Shown here piece after piece: positions 1 through 8,114 of a DNA stretch of 53,638 nt. The notes under the pieces are model-generated. The model had not been told where the DNA came from, searched no databases, and saw nothing but the letters and a program-made list of their open reading frames with translations. This stretch comes from Actinomycetota bacterium. Lineage in GTDB: Bacteria > Actinomycetota > Acidimicrobiia > IMCC26256 > VFJJ01. The DNA is taken from NCBI GenBank assembly GCA_009886115.1, contig VFJJ01000103.1, positions 1 to 53,638 on the forward strand, written 5' to 3'. Both the position numbers and the translations under genes were made by a program. How positions within the stretch are numbered: position 1 is the stretch's first letter; each line of letters opens with the position of its first letter.

Positions 1-185
1 AGGCCGACCGTCGCCCAGACGTCGTCGTGACGGGACGCGAGGTCTATGGCGGCCTGCGAGCGCGCCGCGTCGGTCCCGACGGTGACGAACAGCTCCACGC
101 CGGCCGCGCGGGCCTCGTCGAGGACGCCGTCCGGGCGCTCCTCGCCATCCAGGTGGCAGTGGCTATCCGCCCATCTGAGCGTCAT
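1..185 (-). CDS. tatD: TatD-family metal-dependent hydrolase, N-terminal part (runs off window)
   Basis: Only the first ~61 codons are inside the window; the C-terminus lies beyond base 1. The product starts MTLRWADSHCHLDGEE, and the S-H-C-H-L-D motif holds the two N-terminal metal-binding histidines of TatD-type DNases/hydrolases. A GVELFVTVGTD stretch follows, also typical. The ATG overlaps the metG stop by 4 bp (ATGA), so it is the distal gene of the DUF192-rsmI-metG-tatD operon. metG-tatD adjacency is common in actinobacteria. Family members are reported as 3'-5' exonucleases or D-aminoacyl-tRNA deacylase-like enzymes; the exact substrate cannot be told from this fragment. Confidence 0.88.
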   Translation of the reverse strand, partial: MTLRWADSHCHLDGEERPDGVLDEARAAGVELFVTVGTDAARSQAAIDLASRHDDVWATVG

Positions 186-1723
186 TGGATGCGGGGGAAG
201 AGGGGGGCGCCCTTCTCGAGGATCGACCCCGCGGGAAGGCCGCCCCAGGCCGCGGCCGCGGGCAGGCGCTCGTCCTCGGGGCGACCGGGGAGGCCCAGGC
301 GCCGCCACAGCTCGGCGCAGGCGCTCGGGATCACCGGCGAAGCGAGGAGGGCAACGATGCGCAGCGCCTCGAGGCAGTCGCCCAGCACCCCGGCGACCGC
401 GGCCGTGTCACCGGCCTTGTTGAGCGCCCACGGCGCCCGGTCCTCGATGAACGCGTTGGTGGCCCGGATGAGCGCCCACACCGCCTCCAACCCCGACGCG
501 AAGTCGTACCGGGCGAACGCCGCACCCTGGAGCGCGAACACCCGCTCGGCCTCCTCGCGCAGCAACCCGTCCTCGCGACGCTCGGGCACGACGCCGCCCA
601 GGTAGTTGACGGCCATCGTCAGCACCCGGTTGGCGAGGTTGCCGAAGTTGTTCGCCAGGTCGGCGTTGTACCGGGCGATCATCCCCTCGTACGAGAGATC
701 GCCATCGGGCCCGAACCGCTGGTCGGCCATGAAGTGGTACCGGAAACCGTCGACGCCGAACTCGGCGACCAGGTCGGCCGGGAAGATCTGGTTGGCCTTC
801 GACTTCGACATCTTCTCGCCGCCCGCGAGCAGCCAGCCGTGGGCCACGACCTGGCTCGGCGGGAGCTCGCCTGCAGCCATGAGCATCGCCGGCCAGTAGA
901 CGGCATGGAAGCGCAGGATGTCCTTGCCCACGAAGTGCACCACCGACGGCCAGTAGCGGTCGAAGCGCTCCCGATCGCTCGGATAGCCGGCTGCGGTGCA
1001 GTAGTTGATGAGCGCGTCGAACCACACGTAGGTGACGTGGCGGGGGTCCCACGGCAACGGGATGCCCCACGTGATCGACGATCGCGACACCGAGAAGTCC
1101 TGCAGGCCGCCCTTGATGAAGCCCAGCACCTCGTTGCGGCGGGTCTCGGGGACGACGGCATCGGGATGGGCCGCGTAGTAGTCGAGCAGGGGTTGCTCGA
1201 AGCGCGAAAGCTTGAAGAAGTAGTTCTCCTCGGTCACCCGTTCGACGGGACGCCCGTGGATCGGGCAGGTGCCGTCGTTCAGCTCGTCCTCGGTGTAGTA
1301 CGCCTCGCACCCCACGCAGTAAAGGCCCTCGTAGGTGCCGAGCTCGATGTGGCCGTTGTCGTAGACCGTCTGGAGCATGTGCGAGACGGCCGCGTGGTGG
1401 CGGGGCTCGGTGGTGCGGATGAAGTCGTCGTTGCTGATGCCGAGCAGGGTCCAGGCTTCACGGAACCGGGCGCTGGTGCGGTCGGCGTGCTCGAGCGGCG
1501 TGAGCCCGGCGGCCTCGGCGGCCCGCTGGATCTTGAGGCCGTGCTCGTCGGTCCCGGTGAGGAAGAGAACGTCGTCGCCCCACAGGCGTCGCCACCGGGC
1601 CATCACGTCGGCGGCGACCGTCGTGTAGGCGTGACCCACGTGGGGCACGTCGTTCACGTAATAGATGGGCGTCGTGAAGAACGCTGGCGCGCCCGAGGGC
1701 TGGTCGATTCGGTCGGTGCTCAC
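182..1723 (-). CDS. metG: Methionyl-tRNA synthetase
   Basis: Class I aminoacyl-tRNA synthetase that charges tRNA-Met in the cytoplasm. The 513-residue product has the HIGH-type signature (H28-V-G-H31 after FFTTPIYYVNDVP), a single knuckle with CVGC and a downstream CPIH, and the KMSKS loop at residues 304-308. The C-terminus is the helical anticodon-binding domain with no appended EMAP/Trbp111 dimerisation domain, so this is the short form usual in actinobacteria. The start is a GTG at 1723 whose GTGA overlaps the rsmI stop; a longer open frame upstream lies inside rsmI antisense-phase sequence and lacks family similarity. Translational coupling within the operon is likely. Identification is firm. 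Confidence 0.97.
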   Translation of the reverse strand: MSTDRIDQPSGAPAFFTTPIYYVNDVPHVGHAYTTVAADVMARWRRLWGDDVLFLTGTDEHGLKIQRAAEAAGLTPLEHADRTSARFREAWTLLGISNDDFIRTTEPRHHAAVSHMLQTVYDNGHIELGTYEGLYCVGCEAYYTEDELNDGTCPIHGRPVERVTEENYFFKLSRFEQPLLDYYAAHPDAVVPETRRNEVLGFIKGGLQDFSVSRSSITWGIPLPWDPRHVTYVWFDALINYCTAAGYPSDRERFDRYWPSVVHFVGKDILRFHAVYWPAMLMAAGELPPSQVVAHGWLLAGGEKMSKSKANQIFPADLVAEFGVDGFRYHFMADQRFGPDGDLSYEGMIARYNADLANNFGNLANRVLTMAVNYLGGVVPERREDGLLREEAERVFALQGAAFARYDFASGLEAVWALIRATNAFIEDRAPWALNKAGDTAAVAGVLGDCLEALRIVALLASPVIPSACAELWRRLGLPGRPEDERLPAAAAWGGLPAGSILEKGAPLFPRIQ

Positions 1724-2595
1724 GGCTCGGAGGTTACCGGCGCGGTCACCGTGGCCTTGATGCGATTGGCGATCGTGTAGGCGCGCCGGCGGGGCACCCC
1801 GAAGCGCTCGGCGATCTCGTCGGCTGCGTCGCGGGCCGATGAGCCCCCGTCGAGCAGGTCCTCGATGGCATCGGCCAGGTCGTCGTCGTCGACGGTCGTC
1901 ACGATGACGGGCGCCGGTCCGACCACGATCACGAACTCCCCCAAGGGGCTCAGGGTGCCCCAGTGCTCGGCGCCGGCCGCGGCCGAGCCGCGCCACACTT
2001 CCTCGAAGCGCTTCGTGAGCTCGCGAGCGACGGCCACGCGACGGTCGGCTCCACACGCCTCGGCGAGGTCGGCGAGCGTGGCTGCGACCCGATGGGGCGA
2101 TTCGTAGATCACCGTCGTTCGATCATCGGCGGCGATCCGGGCGAGACTCTCGGCCCTCCGGCGGCCTCGTCGGGGCAGGAACCCTTCGAACGAGAACCGG
2201 CTCGTGGGCAAGCCGGAGATCACGAGCGCGGCCAGGACAGCCGAGGGTCCGGGCACGACCTCGGTGGGGAGCCCTGCGGCCACGCAGGCGGCCACGAGCT
2301 GCTCGCCGGGGTCGGAGATCCCGGGCATCCCGGCGTCGGTCACATACGCCACCCGCTCGCCCCGCCTGATCCGCTCGACGATCTCGCCGGCGATCCGACG
2401 CTCGTTGTGGGCGTGGACGGCGATCAGGCGCGACCCACCGGGAATTTCAGCGTGGCTCATGAGACCGCGCGTGCGGCGGGTGTCCTCGGCGCAGATGGCG
2501 TCGGCATCACGCAACGCGGCAACCGCACGCGGCGAGAGGTCGCCCAGGTTCCCGATGGGCGTGCCGACGAGGATCAGCGCACCGTGTGCGGTCAC
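1720..2595 (-). CDS. rsmI: 16S rRNA (cytidine-1402-2'-O)-methyltransferase
   Basis: Tetrapyrrole-methylase-fold enzyme of 291 residues that 2'-O-methylates C1402 in the decoding centre of 16S rRNA using SAM. Visible signatures are LVGTPIGNLGDLSPRA near the N-terminus, CAEDTRRT, the YVTDAGMPGISDPG SAM-site loop, VVPGPSA, and FEGFLPR, followed by a C-terminal helix-turn-helix-like segment (residues ~240-285). The GTG start at 2595 overlaps the DUF192 stop by 4 bp (GTGA), and the stop overlaps the metG GTG by 4 bp. It is therefore tightly coupled on both sides, which fits a translation-related operon. Confidence 0.95.
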   Translation of the reverse strand: MTAHGALILVGTPIGNLGDLSPRAVAALRDADAICAEDTRRTRGLMSHAEIPGGSRLIAVHAHNERRIAGEIVERIRRGERVAYVTDAGMPGISDPGEQLVAACVAAGLPTEVVPGPSAVLAALVISGLPTSRFSFEGFLPRRGRRRAESLARIAADDRTTVIYESPHRVAATLADLAEACGADRRVAVARELTKRFEEVWRGSAAAGAEHWGTLSPLGEFVIVVGPAPVIVTTVDDDDLADAIEDLLDGGSSARDAADEIAERFGVPRRRAYTIANRIKATVTAPVTSEP

Positions 2596-3083
2596 GGATG
2601 GGAGTCTTGCCGGCCTGTACGCCCGTCCCCCGGTCGGCCGTCGCCCGTGCGTCCGTCGCCCGTGCGTCCGTTGCGGGTGCGCGCGTCGCGGGTGCGCCCG
2701 TCGCCCGTGCGTCCATTGTGGGTGCGCCCGTCGCCGCTCCCCGCGCCGGTACCGGTACCCGTGATCTCGACGACGTCGCCGGGGGCGAGCCGCCACCGCT
2801 CGAACGTGTTGGCCTCGGCCTCGATCACGAAGCGGGCGCGCCACACCGGTCGGCTCAGCCGCCAGGGCGAGAGCGTGGCCGTGTAGAGCACGAGACCCTC
2901 GCGGTCGCAGAACGCCACGTCGATCGGAAAGCGCATGCGAGCGGTGTGCACCTGGCGGCACGGCGCGAGCACGATCGCCCCGTCGATGCCGTCGCGTCCC
3001 AGCAGGCCCCGCCTGCGGGCCCGCGCCGAGTCGGCCACCTCGACGGCGGCGAGCACGGCTCCATCGCGCAGCAACCACGACAT
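2592..3083 (-). CDS. DUF192 family protein with a repetitive C-terminal tail
   Basis: The first ~115 residues match DUF192: MSWLLRDGAVLAAVEVAD, RRRGLLGRDGIDGA, RMRFPIDVAFCDREG and EAEANTFERWRLAPGDVVEI, a small beta-fold domain of unknown function. The last ~47 residues are a low-complexity tail of repeated NGRTGDGRT-type units encoded by a 15-bp tandem repeat; the family normally ends near GDVVEI, so the tail is an addition. First gene of the rsmI-metG-tatD operon. A TACACT -10 element at 3098-3093 leaves almost no 5' leader before the ATG at 3083. Confidence 0.85.
   Translation of the reverse strand: MSWLLRDGAVLAAVEVADSARARRRGLLGRDGIDGAIVLAPCRQVHTARMRFPIDVAFCDREGLVLYTATLSPWRLSRPVWRARFVIEAEANTFERWRLAPGDVVEITGTGTGAGSGDGRTHNGRTGDGRTRDARTRNGRTGDGRTGDGRPGDGRTGRQDSHP
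2629..2738. repeat. 15-bp-type tandem repeat at the 3' end of the DUF192 gene
   Basis: Roughly seven degenerate copies of a 15-bp unit (cgtcgcccgtgcgtc and variants) encode the Arg/Asp/Gly/Thr-rich tail of the DUF192 protein just before the rsmI overlap. The unit length is a multiple of three, so copy-number change would keep the frame. Confidence 0.85.
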
Positions 3084-3092
3084 GGCCCTGGC

Positions 3093-3098
3093 AGTGTA
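3093..3098 (-). promoter_or_regulatory. -10 element, near-leaderless promoter of DUF192-rsmI-metG-tatD
   Basis: Minus-strand TACACT fits the actinobacterial TAnnnT consensus. Nine bases separate it from the ATG at 3083, so transcription should start within a few bases of the start codon. Inferred from spacing; no -35 element was assigned. Confidence 0.5.
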
Positions 3099-3165
3099 GA
3101 GAGCCCGGAGCCACCGCGATCCGAGATCGTCAACCCGACCCGATCGGTGGCCGATACCCAGGAAC

Positions 3166-3699
3166 GTGAGGACCGTGAGGACCGTGAGGGCACGTGTGAC
3201 TTCGAGCGTGAGGCGACGAGCCCGCGCGCGACTCGCTGCGGTCGGGACGATGCTCATGGCCGGGCTTCTGGCAGGGCTCCTGGCCTCGTGCGGTGGCTCA
3301 GAGGCCACCACCGGCAACGTGTACGCCGTCACGGCTGGAACATGTTTCGGGCCGGTCGAGGGACACGAGGTTCGCGATCTCCCGATCGTCGACTGCGCGC
3401 TCGGCCATCCCAATGAGGTCTTCGCCGTCTTCGAGTACGACGCGATCGAGGCTGGAGCCCCCGCCGAGGAGGGCGCCGCTTTCCCGGGCGACGAGAACCT
3501 CTCGGAGTACTCCACCAGCCAGTGCCAGCAGCGCCTCGGCGAGTACGTCGGCACGCCCTACGCCCAGTCGGATCTCGAGATCTCGTCGATCTACCCCACC
3601 AGCGCATCGTGGACGCAAGACGACCGACAGATCATCTGCGCCGCCTTCAGCCGAGACGGCGAGCCCCTCGTGGGATCGGTGGCGGGCGCCCAGATCTGA
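3166..3699 (+). CDS. Putative lipoprotein with septum-formation-like domain
   Basis: 177 residues. An Arg-rich N-terminus is followed by a hydrophobic segment (MLMAGLLAGLLA) and the lipobox LLASC, so the mature protein should be lipid-anchored on the outer face of the membrane from Cys ~42. The remainder (GTCFGPVEGHEVRDLPIVDC, then HPNEVFAVFEY, then CAAFSRDGEPLVGS) has the Cys pattern and HxxEV(F/Y) motif of the actinobacterial septum-formation family, best recognised by this motif order. The GTG at 3166 starts inside a short 9-bp repeat (gtgaggacc); the internal ATG near 3250 is a possible alternative start that still keeps the lipobox. Divergent from the DUF192 operon. Function unproven. 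Confidence 0.75.
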   Translation: MRTVRTVRARVTSSVRRRARARLAAVGTMLMAGLLAGLLASCGGSEATTGNVYAVTAGTCFGPVEGHEVRDLPIVDCALGHPNEVFAVFEYDAIEAGAPAEEGAAFPGDENLSEYSTSQCQQRLGEYVGTPYAQSDLEISSIYPTSASWTQDDRQIICAAFSRDGEPLVGSVAGAQI

Positions 3700-3800
3700 G
3701 GCGGGACGGCGCCAGCGCTCGCCTCAGCTCCCAGGCCACGGTCGACGGCACGTCACGAGGTGGGGCAAGCTCCCGGCATCGTCTCCCGGGAGGGTGTGCC

Positions 3801-5168
3801 ATGCGATTCGGCCTGTTCTACGAGCACCAGATCCCCCGCCCGTGGGGACCGGAAGCGGAACGGCAGCTGCTCGCCGATGCGCTCGACCAGATCGAGCTGG
3901 CCGACCGGCTCGGCTTCGACTACCTGTGGGAGGTCGAACACCACTTCCTCGAGGAGTACTCGCACTCCTCGGCGCCCGAGGTGTTCCTCGGCGCGGCGAG
4001 CCAGCGGACCACACGGATGAGGCTGGGTCACGGGATCGTGCTCACGGCCCCGGCGTACAACCATCCGGCCCGTATCGCCGAGCGCATCGCCATGCTCGAC
4101 CTGATCTCGGGCGGACGGGTCGAGTTCGGCTCGGGCGAGTCGGGCTCGATCTCCGAGCTCGGCGGGTTCGGGATCGACCCGGCGCTCAAGCGCGAGCAGT
4201 GGCGCGAAGGCCTACAGGTGGCGTTGCGCTGCATGACCGAGGAGCCGTTCACCGGTCACGACGGCGCCTTCGTCACGATGCCGCCCCGCAACGTGGTGCC
4301 CAAGCCGTACCAGAAACCCCATCCGCCGGTGTGGGTGGCGTGCTCGCGCCACGACACCGTGCTGCTCGCCGCCCGGGAAGGCATCGGCGCGCTCACCTTC
4401 ACGTTCATCGACCCCGAGGAAGCCGCCAAGTGGGTGGCCGACTACGAGCGGGTGATGGCCGAGGAGTGCGTGCCGATCGGCCTCGCCGTCAACCCCCGCA
4501 TCGCCTGCGTGACCCCGATGATGTGCCATCACGACGCCGAGACCGCGCTGCGGATGGGCCTCGAGGGCGCCAACTTCTTCGGCTACTCGCTGGCGCACTA
4601 CTACATCTTCGGCGAGCACGTTCCGGCGCAGACCCACGTGTGGGAAGAGTTCCAGGCCAAGCGCGACGAGATGGGCTACTCCGCCGAGGTTGCCGTCGCT
4701 CTCGAGCGCGAGGTCCTCGGGGCCAAGATCGCCGCCGGCCAGATCGAGGGCCTGCGGGGCGCCATCGGCACACCCGACCAGATCCGCGAGTTCCTGCGTC
4801 GCTACGAGGCGGCCGGCATCGACCAGGTGATCTTCGTCATGCAGTCGGGCCGCAACCGCCACGAGGACATCATGTCTTCGCTGGAGCTGTTCGCGGCCGA
4901 GGTCATGCCCGAGTTCGCCGACCGGGCCGACGCGTTCGACACGGCCAAGGCCGTCCGCTTGGAGCCGGCGATCGCCGCAGCCTTGGCCCGCAAGGTCGAC
5001 GACCGTCCCGCCATGCCCGACGGCTACACGCTCACCGCGCTCCCCAAGCAGTTCCTCCAAGCCGCCGGCGGCGACGAGCTCGTCGAAGCCGTCGCATCGT
5101 CGACCGCCAAGGGCGACTCGTCGCTGCTATCCAAGCTCGGCGAAGCCGAAACCGAAGCCGGCCGCTAG
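3801..5168 (+). CDS. LLM-class flavin-dependent oxidoreductase
   Basis: TIM-barrel luciferase-like monooxygenase. N-terminal MRFGLFYEHQIPRPWG, the ADRLGFDYLWEVEHHF motif, then GHGIVLTAPAYNHPARIAER and DLISGGRVEFGSGES are hallmarks of the bacterial-luciferase/F420- or FMN-dependent superfamily. At 455 residues it is longer than the usual 330-380, with an extra C-terminal helical extension from about residue 360. The ATG at 3801 follows a good ribosome-binding site (gggagg, 8 bases upstream). Cofactor (FMN or F420) and substrate cannot be read from sequence. It converges on the damaged monooxygenase gene at 5032-6885. Confidence 0.9.
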   Translation: MRFGLFYEHQIPRPWGPEAERQLLADALDQIELADRLGFDYLWEVEHHFLEEYSHSSAPEVFLGAASQRTTRMRLGHGIVLTAPAYNHPARIAERIAMLDLISGGRVEFGSGESGSISELGGFGIDPALKREQWREGLQVALRCMTEEPFTGHDGAFVTMPPRNVVPKPYQKPHPPVWVACSRHDTVLLAAREGIGALTFTFIDPEEAAKWVADYERVMAEECVPIGLAVNPRIACVTPMMCHHDAETALRMGLEGANFFGYSLAHYYIFGEHVPAQTHVWEEFQAKRDEMGYSAEVAVALEREVLGAKIAAGQIEGLRGAIGTPDQIREFLRRYEAAGIDQVIFVMQSGRNRHEDIMSSLELFAAEVMPEFADRADAFDTAKAVRLEPAIAAALARKVDDRPAMPDGYTLTALPKQFLQAAGGDELVEAVASSTAKGDSSLLSKLGEAETEAGR

Positions 5169-5289
5169 CCCATACGACGGCGCCGCGAACCCCTCGTCGA
5201 GCTGGTCGTAGTAACCGAACAGCGAGATCGATGCCGCAGCGGAACTCGACGGGTTCCTCGCCGTCTGCCCTGGCACTCCCTGCCGTCGA

Positions 5290-5332
5290 TTCTTCGCGCT
5301 TCTTCACCAGGGGTGCGCGAAATCGCGAAGAA
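5290..5332. repeat. Inverted repeat at the monooxygenase deletion junction
   Basis: Nine-base arms ttcttcgcg (5290-5298) and cgcgaagaa (5324-5332) enclose a 25-base loop that contains a smaller CACC/GGTG hairpin. It lies between the converging LLM and monooxygenase genes and could act as a terminator or mark the rearrangement. Just beyond it (about 5128-5250, minus) a short frame ending ...YYDQLDEGFAAPSYG has strong GC3 coding character, as if the tail of another gene was joined here. Confidence 0.5.
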
Positions 5333-6751
5333 ACGCCCGGCTGTCGCCGATCGCCGGTGACGATGCCCGTGGACGTGATCTCGGAGATGGCGTCGGTGAT
5401 CAGCTCGACGTTGTCGCGCTTGAGCGCGGCGACCCACACGCCGTTGTCGAGCACGACCCGTTTCGACGTGGGCGGATACGGCGGCACGACCTCAGCCAGC
5501 AGATCGGGACGGTCGGCGAACATGACGTCGAACCACATCGTGAGCAGCTCGCGCAGCTCCTGGTTGGCTTGGCCGACCGAGCGGGTCATGTCGGGCCAGT
5601 CGTCGTCGACACGACAACTCGGCAGCATCCCCTCGGCAGCGCGCCAGAACAGCTGGAACCGGTGCCAGTGCGCATATCCCGGGACGTGCGCGAGGAGCCA
5701 ACGCATGCCCGGGGTGACCTCGGCGTGGTAGTCGAGCACGGGGAAGAACCAGTTGGGCGTGCGTTGGTACACGTCGAGTCGCGCCAGCTTCCCGGCGATC
5801 TCGGGGACGAGCTGCACCGAGCTGGCGCCCGTCCCGATCACCGCCACCCGCTTGCCGGTGAGGTCGACGTCGTGGTTCCAGCGCGACGAGTGCCACGACG
5901 GGCCGGCGAAGGTGTCGACGCCGGCGACGGCGGGCATCTTGGGCCGATTGAGCTGACCGACGGCGCTCACGACGGCCTGGGCCTCGATGGTCTCGTCGCC
6001 ATGGGCCGTGGCGAGCTCGAGGGTCCAACGCGCCCGAGCCTCGTCGTAGGTCATCGCCGTGACCTCGGTGCCGAAGCGGATGCGGTCGCGCAGGCCGAAG
6101 TCGTCGGCGAAACGGCGGAAGTACCCGAGGAGGGCCGGGCCGGTGGAGAAGTGGTGCGACCAGTCGTGGCGCTGGGCGAACGAGTAGCTGTAGCAATGGT
6201 TGCTGATGTCGACGCGACATCCCGGGTAGCTGTTCTCGAGCCAGGTACCGCCGACATCGTCGTTCTTCTCGATGATCACGAACGGTACGCCCGCCTGGTC
6301 GAGCCGATGTGCGGCGAGCAGGCCCGACATGCCCGCGCCGACGATCACCGTCGTGAAAGCTCGCTCGGGCGCCAGGTCGTCCTTGTGCCACATGGGCGCG
6401 CGTAGATCGTCGCCGGTGACCGAGAGCTCCTCGCGCATCATCGGCACGTAGTCGTCGCCCACGGTCTGGCCGACCGCCTGCTCCATCAGCCGGTTGATCG
6501 TGTCGGCATCGGGCTGCGGCGCAAGCCGGCACCCGCTGTCGCGATAACGCGCCAGCGTGGCGGCCGCGAGCTCGATGATCGCGCTGCGCTGCTCGGGCGA
6601 GTAGCCGTTGTTCGGCTCGCGCACCTTGAGGGGATCGGGTGCGAGGTCGTCGCGCAGCAACGACAGATCGCCGGTGAGCGCTGCCAATGCAGGCAACAGC
6701 GCCGGGAGCTCGGCCGTCTCGACGGCCGCTCGGATGAACTCGTCGTCCTCG

Positions 6752-6865
6752 GTGATCGGCGTGATCGGCGTGTTCGGCGTGATCGGCGTGATCGGCGCGT
6801 TCGGCGTGATCGGTGTCTTCGGCGTCTTCGGCGTGTTCGGCGTGTTCGGCGTGTTCGGCGTGGTC
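6752..6865. repeat. 9-bp tandem repeat encoding an (X-Thr-Pro)n N-terminus
   Basis: About twelve copies of a 9-bp unit (gtgatcggc / gtgttcggc and variants on the plus strand). On the minus strand it encodes NTPNTPNTPKTPKTPITP-like sequence at the start of the monooxygenase. Unit length preserves frame. Confidence 0.9.
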
Positions 6866-6881
6866 AGGTCGACGCCTCGGG

Positions 6882-7349
6882 TCACGTCGATGGGCCCTGC
6901 GCCGACCCCTCACCCGTGTCGGACGGCTGCGGGTCGCCCGTCGCCGATGTCTCGTCGGTCGTCGCGAACTCGAGCGACAGGGAGTTCATGCAGTAGCGCA
7001 GACCTGTGGGACGGGGCCCGTCGGGGAAGACGTGCCCGAGGTGCGAATCGCAACGGGCACAACGACTCTCGGTGCGGCGCATCCCGTGGGTCGTGTCGTC
7101 GATCTCCTTCACGGCGTCGGGCCCGACCGGCTCCCAGAAGCTGGGCCAGCCCGAGCCCGATTCGAACTTGGTGTCGCTCGTGAACAGGTCGTTGCCGCAC
7201 GCCCCGCACTGGTAGATGCCCGTCTGCTTGTTGTGCAGCAGGGCGCCCGTCCCCGCCCGCTCGGTGCCGCCTCTGCGCAGCACGGCAAAACGCTCCGGCC
7301 CGAGCTTGTCGAGCCATTCCTTGTCGCTGAGTTCGATCTTGTCGCTCAT
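6882..7349 (-). CDS. msrB: Peptide-methionine (R)-S-oxide reductase
   Basis: Reduces the R-epimer of methionine sulfoxide in proteins, using thioredoxin as electron donor. The 155-residue product has both zinc CxxC pairs (CGAC and CARC), the SGSGWPSFWEP substrate loop, HLGHVFPDGP, and the catalytic Cys in GLRYCMNSLSL. Residues after ~130 (TTDETSATGDPQPSD...) are a disordered tail. The ATG at 7349 is clear. A CAGACT element seven bases upstream may be a weak -10 of a leaderless promoter. The stop overlaps the GTG of the monooxygenase. Confidence 0.96.
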   Translation of the reverse strand: MSDKIELSDKEWLDKLGPERFAVLRRGGTERAGTGALLHNKQTGIYQCGACGNDLFTSDTKFESGSGWPSFWEPVGPDAVKEIDDTTHGMRRTESRCARCDSHLGHVFPDGPRPTGLRYCMNSLSLEFATTDETSATGDPQPSDTGEGSAQGPST

Positions 7350-7391
7350 GCCGTGCAGTCTGGCACCTCGGCAGTTCGCCGCGGCGGGCGC

Positions 7392-7790
7392 TCAGGTGAG
7401 CGAGGCCGGATGAACTCTCAGCACCGTGTGACGGCTCAGCGTCGCGAAGTCGGAATCGAAGTGGAGGACGGGGGCGTCCGCTCGGATGGCGACTGCAGCG
7501 ATCAGGCAGTCGATGAGCTTGCGGACCGGCTCGCCGCTGCGGCGGCATGCCCGGTACAACGCTGCTGCCTCGTCGTAGTCGCCGGGCTCCATCGAGATCA
7601 CACGAGCCCGACCCAGCAATCTCCTGAGCTGGCTGAGATGCCGCTCGTCGCGTGCTCCTGCGAGCACCTCCATGCTGACCACGTCGCAGATCGCCATGTC
7701 GTCACCGAGGAGCAGGTCGACCGCGTCACACGTGACCGACCCGGTGTCGCGGAGGAACTCGACCCAGGCTGAAGTGTCGATGAGGATCAT
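7392..7790 (-). CDS. vapC: VapC-type PIN-domain toxin (module 1)
   Basis: 132-residue PIN-domain ribonuclease. It has the catalytic acidic residues in order: ILIDTSAWVEFLR (Asp), VVSMEVLAGA (Glu), KLIDCLIAAVAI (Asp) and HFDSDFATL (Asp). This is the usual VapC length. It should cleave RNA when released from its antitoxin. The ATG at 7790 overlaps the vapB stop by 4 bp (ATGA), the classic antitoxin-first operon. The RNA target cannot be inferred. Confidence 0.92.
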   Translation of the reverse strand: MILIDTSAWVEFLRDTGSVTCDAVDLLLGDDMAICDVVSMEVLAGARDERHLSQLRRLLGRARVISMEPGDYDEAAALYRACRRSGEPVRKLIDCLIAAVAIRADAPVLHFDSDFATLSRHTVLRVHPASLT

Positions 7791-7990
7791 CCGGCGCGGC
7801 TGGCCCGAATGCCTTCGAGATCGCCATCCCAACCGGAACCTCGGAGCCGGCGGGCGTCGTCGAGATCGAGGGGCTCGGCGGCCAGCTTCCGGAGGGCCAA
7901 GTTGACCGCATCGCGCTTGGTGGCCAGCTGGTAGCGCTCCATCACCGCCCGGCACGCCTCGTCGTCGATGTCGATGTTCGTCCGGCTCAT
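7787..7990 (-). CDS. vapB: VapB-type antitoxin (module 1)
   Basis: 67-residue protein beginning MSRTNIDIDDEACRAVMERYQ with KRDAVNLALRKLAAEPL, the ribbon-helix-helix pattern of VapB (a beta strand followed by two helices) that binds DNA as a dimer. The C-terminus (RLRGSGWDGDLEGIRAS) is the toxin-wrapping tail typical of this subfamily. A leaderless promoter and four 11-bp-spaced ACACC(A/T) repeats sit immediately upstream, consistent with autorepression. Confidence 0.92.
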   Translation of the reverse strand: MSRTNIDIDDEACRAVMERYQLATKRDAVNLALRKLAAEPLDLDDARRLRGSGWDGDLEGIRASRAG

Positions 7991-8029
7991 ACACCTATTT
8001 TACACCATAGAAACACCAGCGCGACACCA
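7991..8029 (-). promoter_or_regulatory. vapB module 1 promoter with 11-bp-phased repeats
   Basis: Minus-strand TAAAAT (-10) at 8002-7997 leaves 6 nt to the ATG at 7990, predicting a leaderless mRNA. On the plus strand ACACCT/ACACCA hexamers start at 7991, 8002, 8013 and 8024, exactly 11 bp apart, with a poorer fifth copy at 8035. The array spans the -10 and the presumed start site. It is probably the VapB(C) operator; the periodicity is seen, the role inferred. Confidence 0.7.
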
Positions 8030-8114
8030 TCGGGGCACCCGTCCCCGCAGGCAGTCGACCAGCCCGTCGCTCATCTGCCGGACGGTCGGTCGTCGCCACC
8101 TGACGGACAACGGC

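Larger units (their letters stand above)
5032..6885 (-). pseudogene. Flavin-containing Baeyer-Villiger-type monooxygenase lacking its C-terminus
   Basis: Residues ~50-510 are a good FAD/NADPH monooxygenase: first Rossmann motif VGAGMSGLLAA, VGGTWLENSYPGCR, the BVMO fingerprint F-A-G-P-S-W-H-S-S-R-W-N, and second Rossmann motif GTGASSVQ. Similarity stops abruptly after EITSTGIVT (about base 5356), where family members continue for ~110-130 residues including the ATGF motif. Here the frame runs into unrelated Arg-rich sequence, a hairpin (5290-5332), and the 3' end of the oppositely oriented LLM gene. The N-terminus is an odd Thr-Pro repeat. The GTG at 6885 overlaps the msrB stop (GTGA). Probably non-functional through a 3' deletion, though a truncated product could be made. 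Confidence 0.65.
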
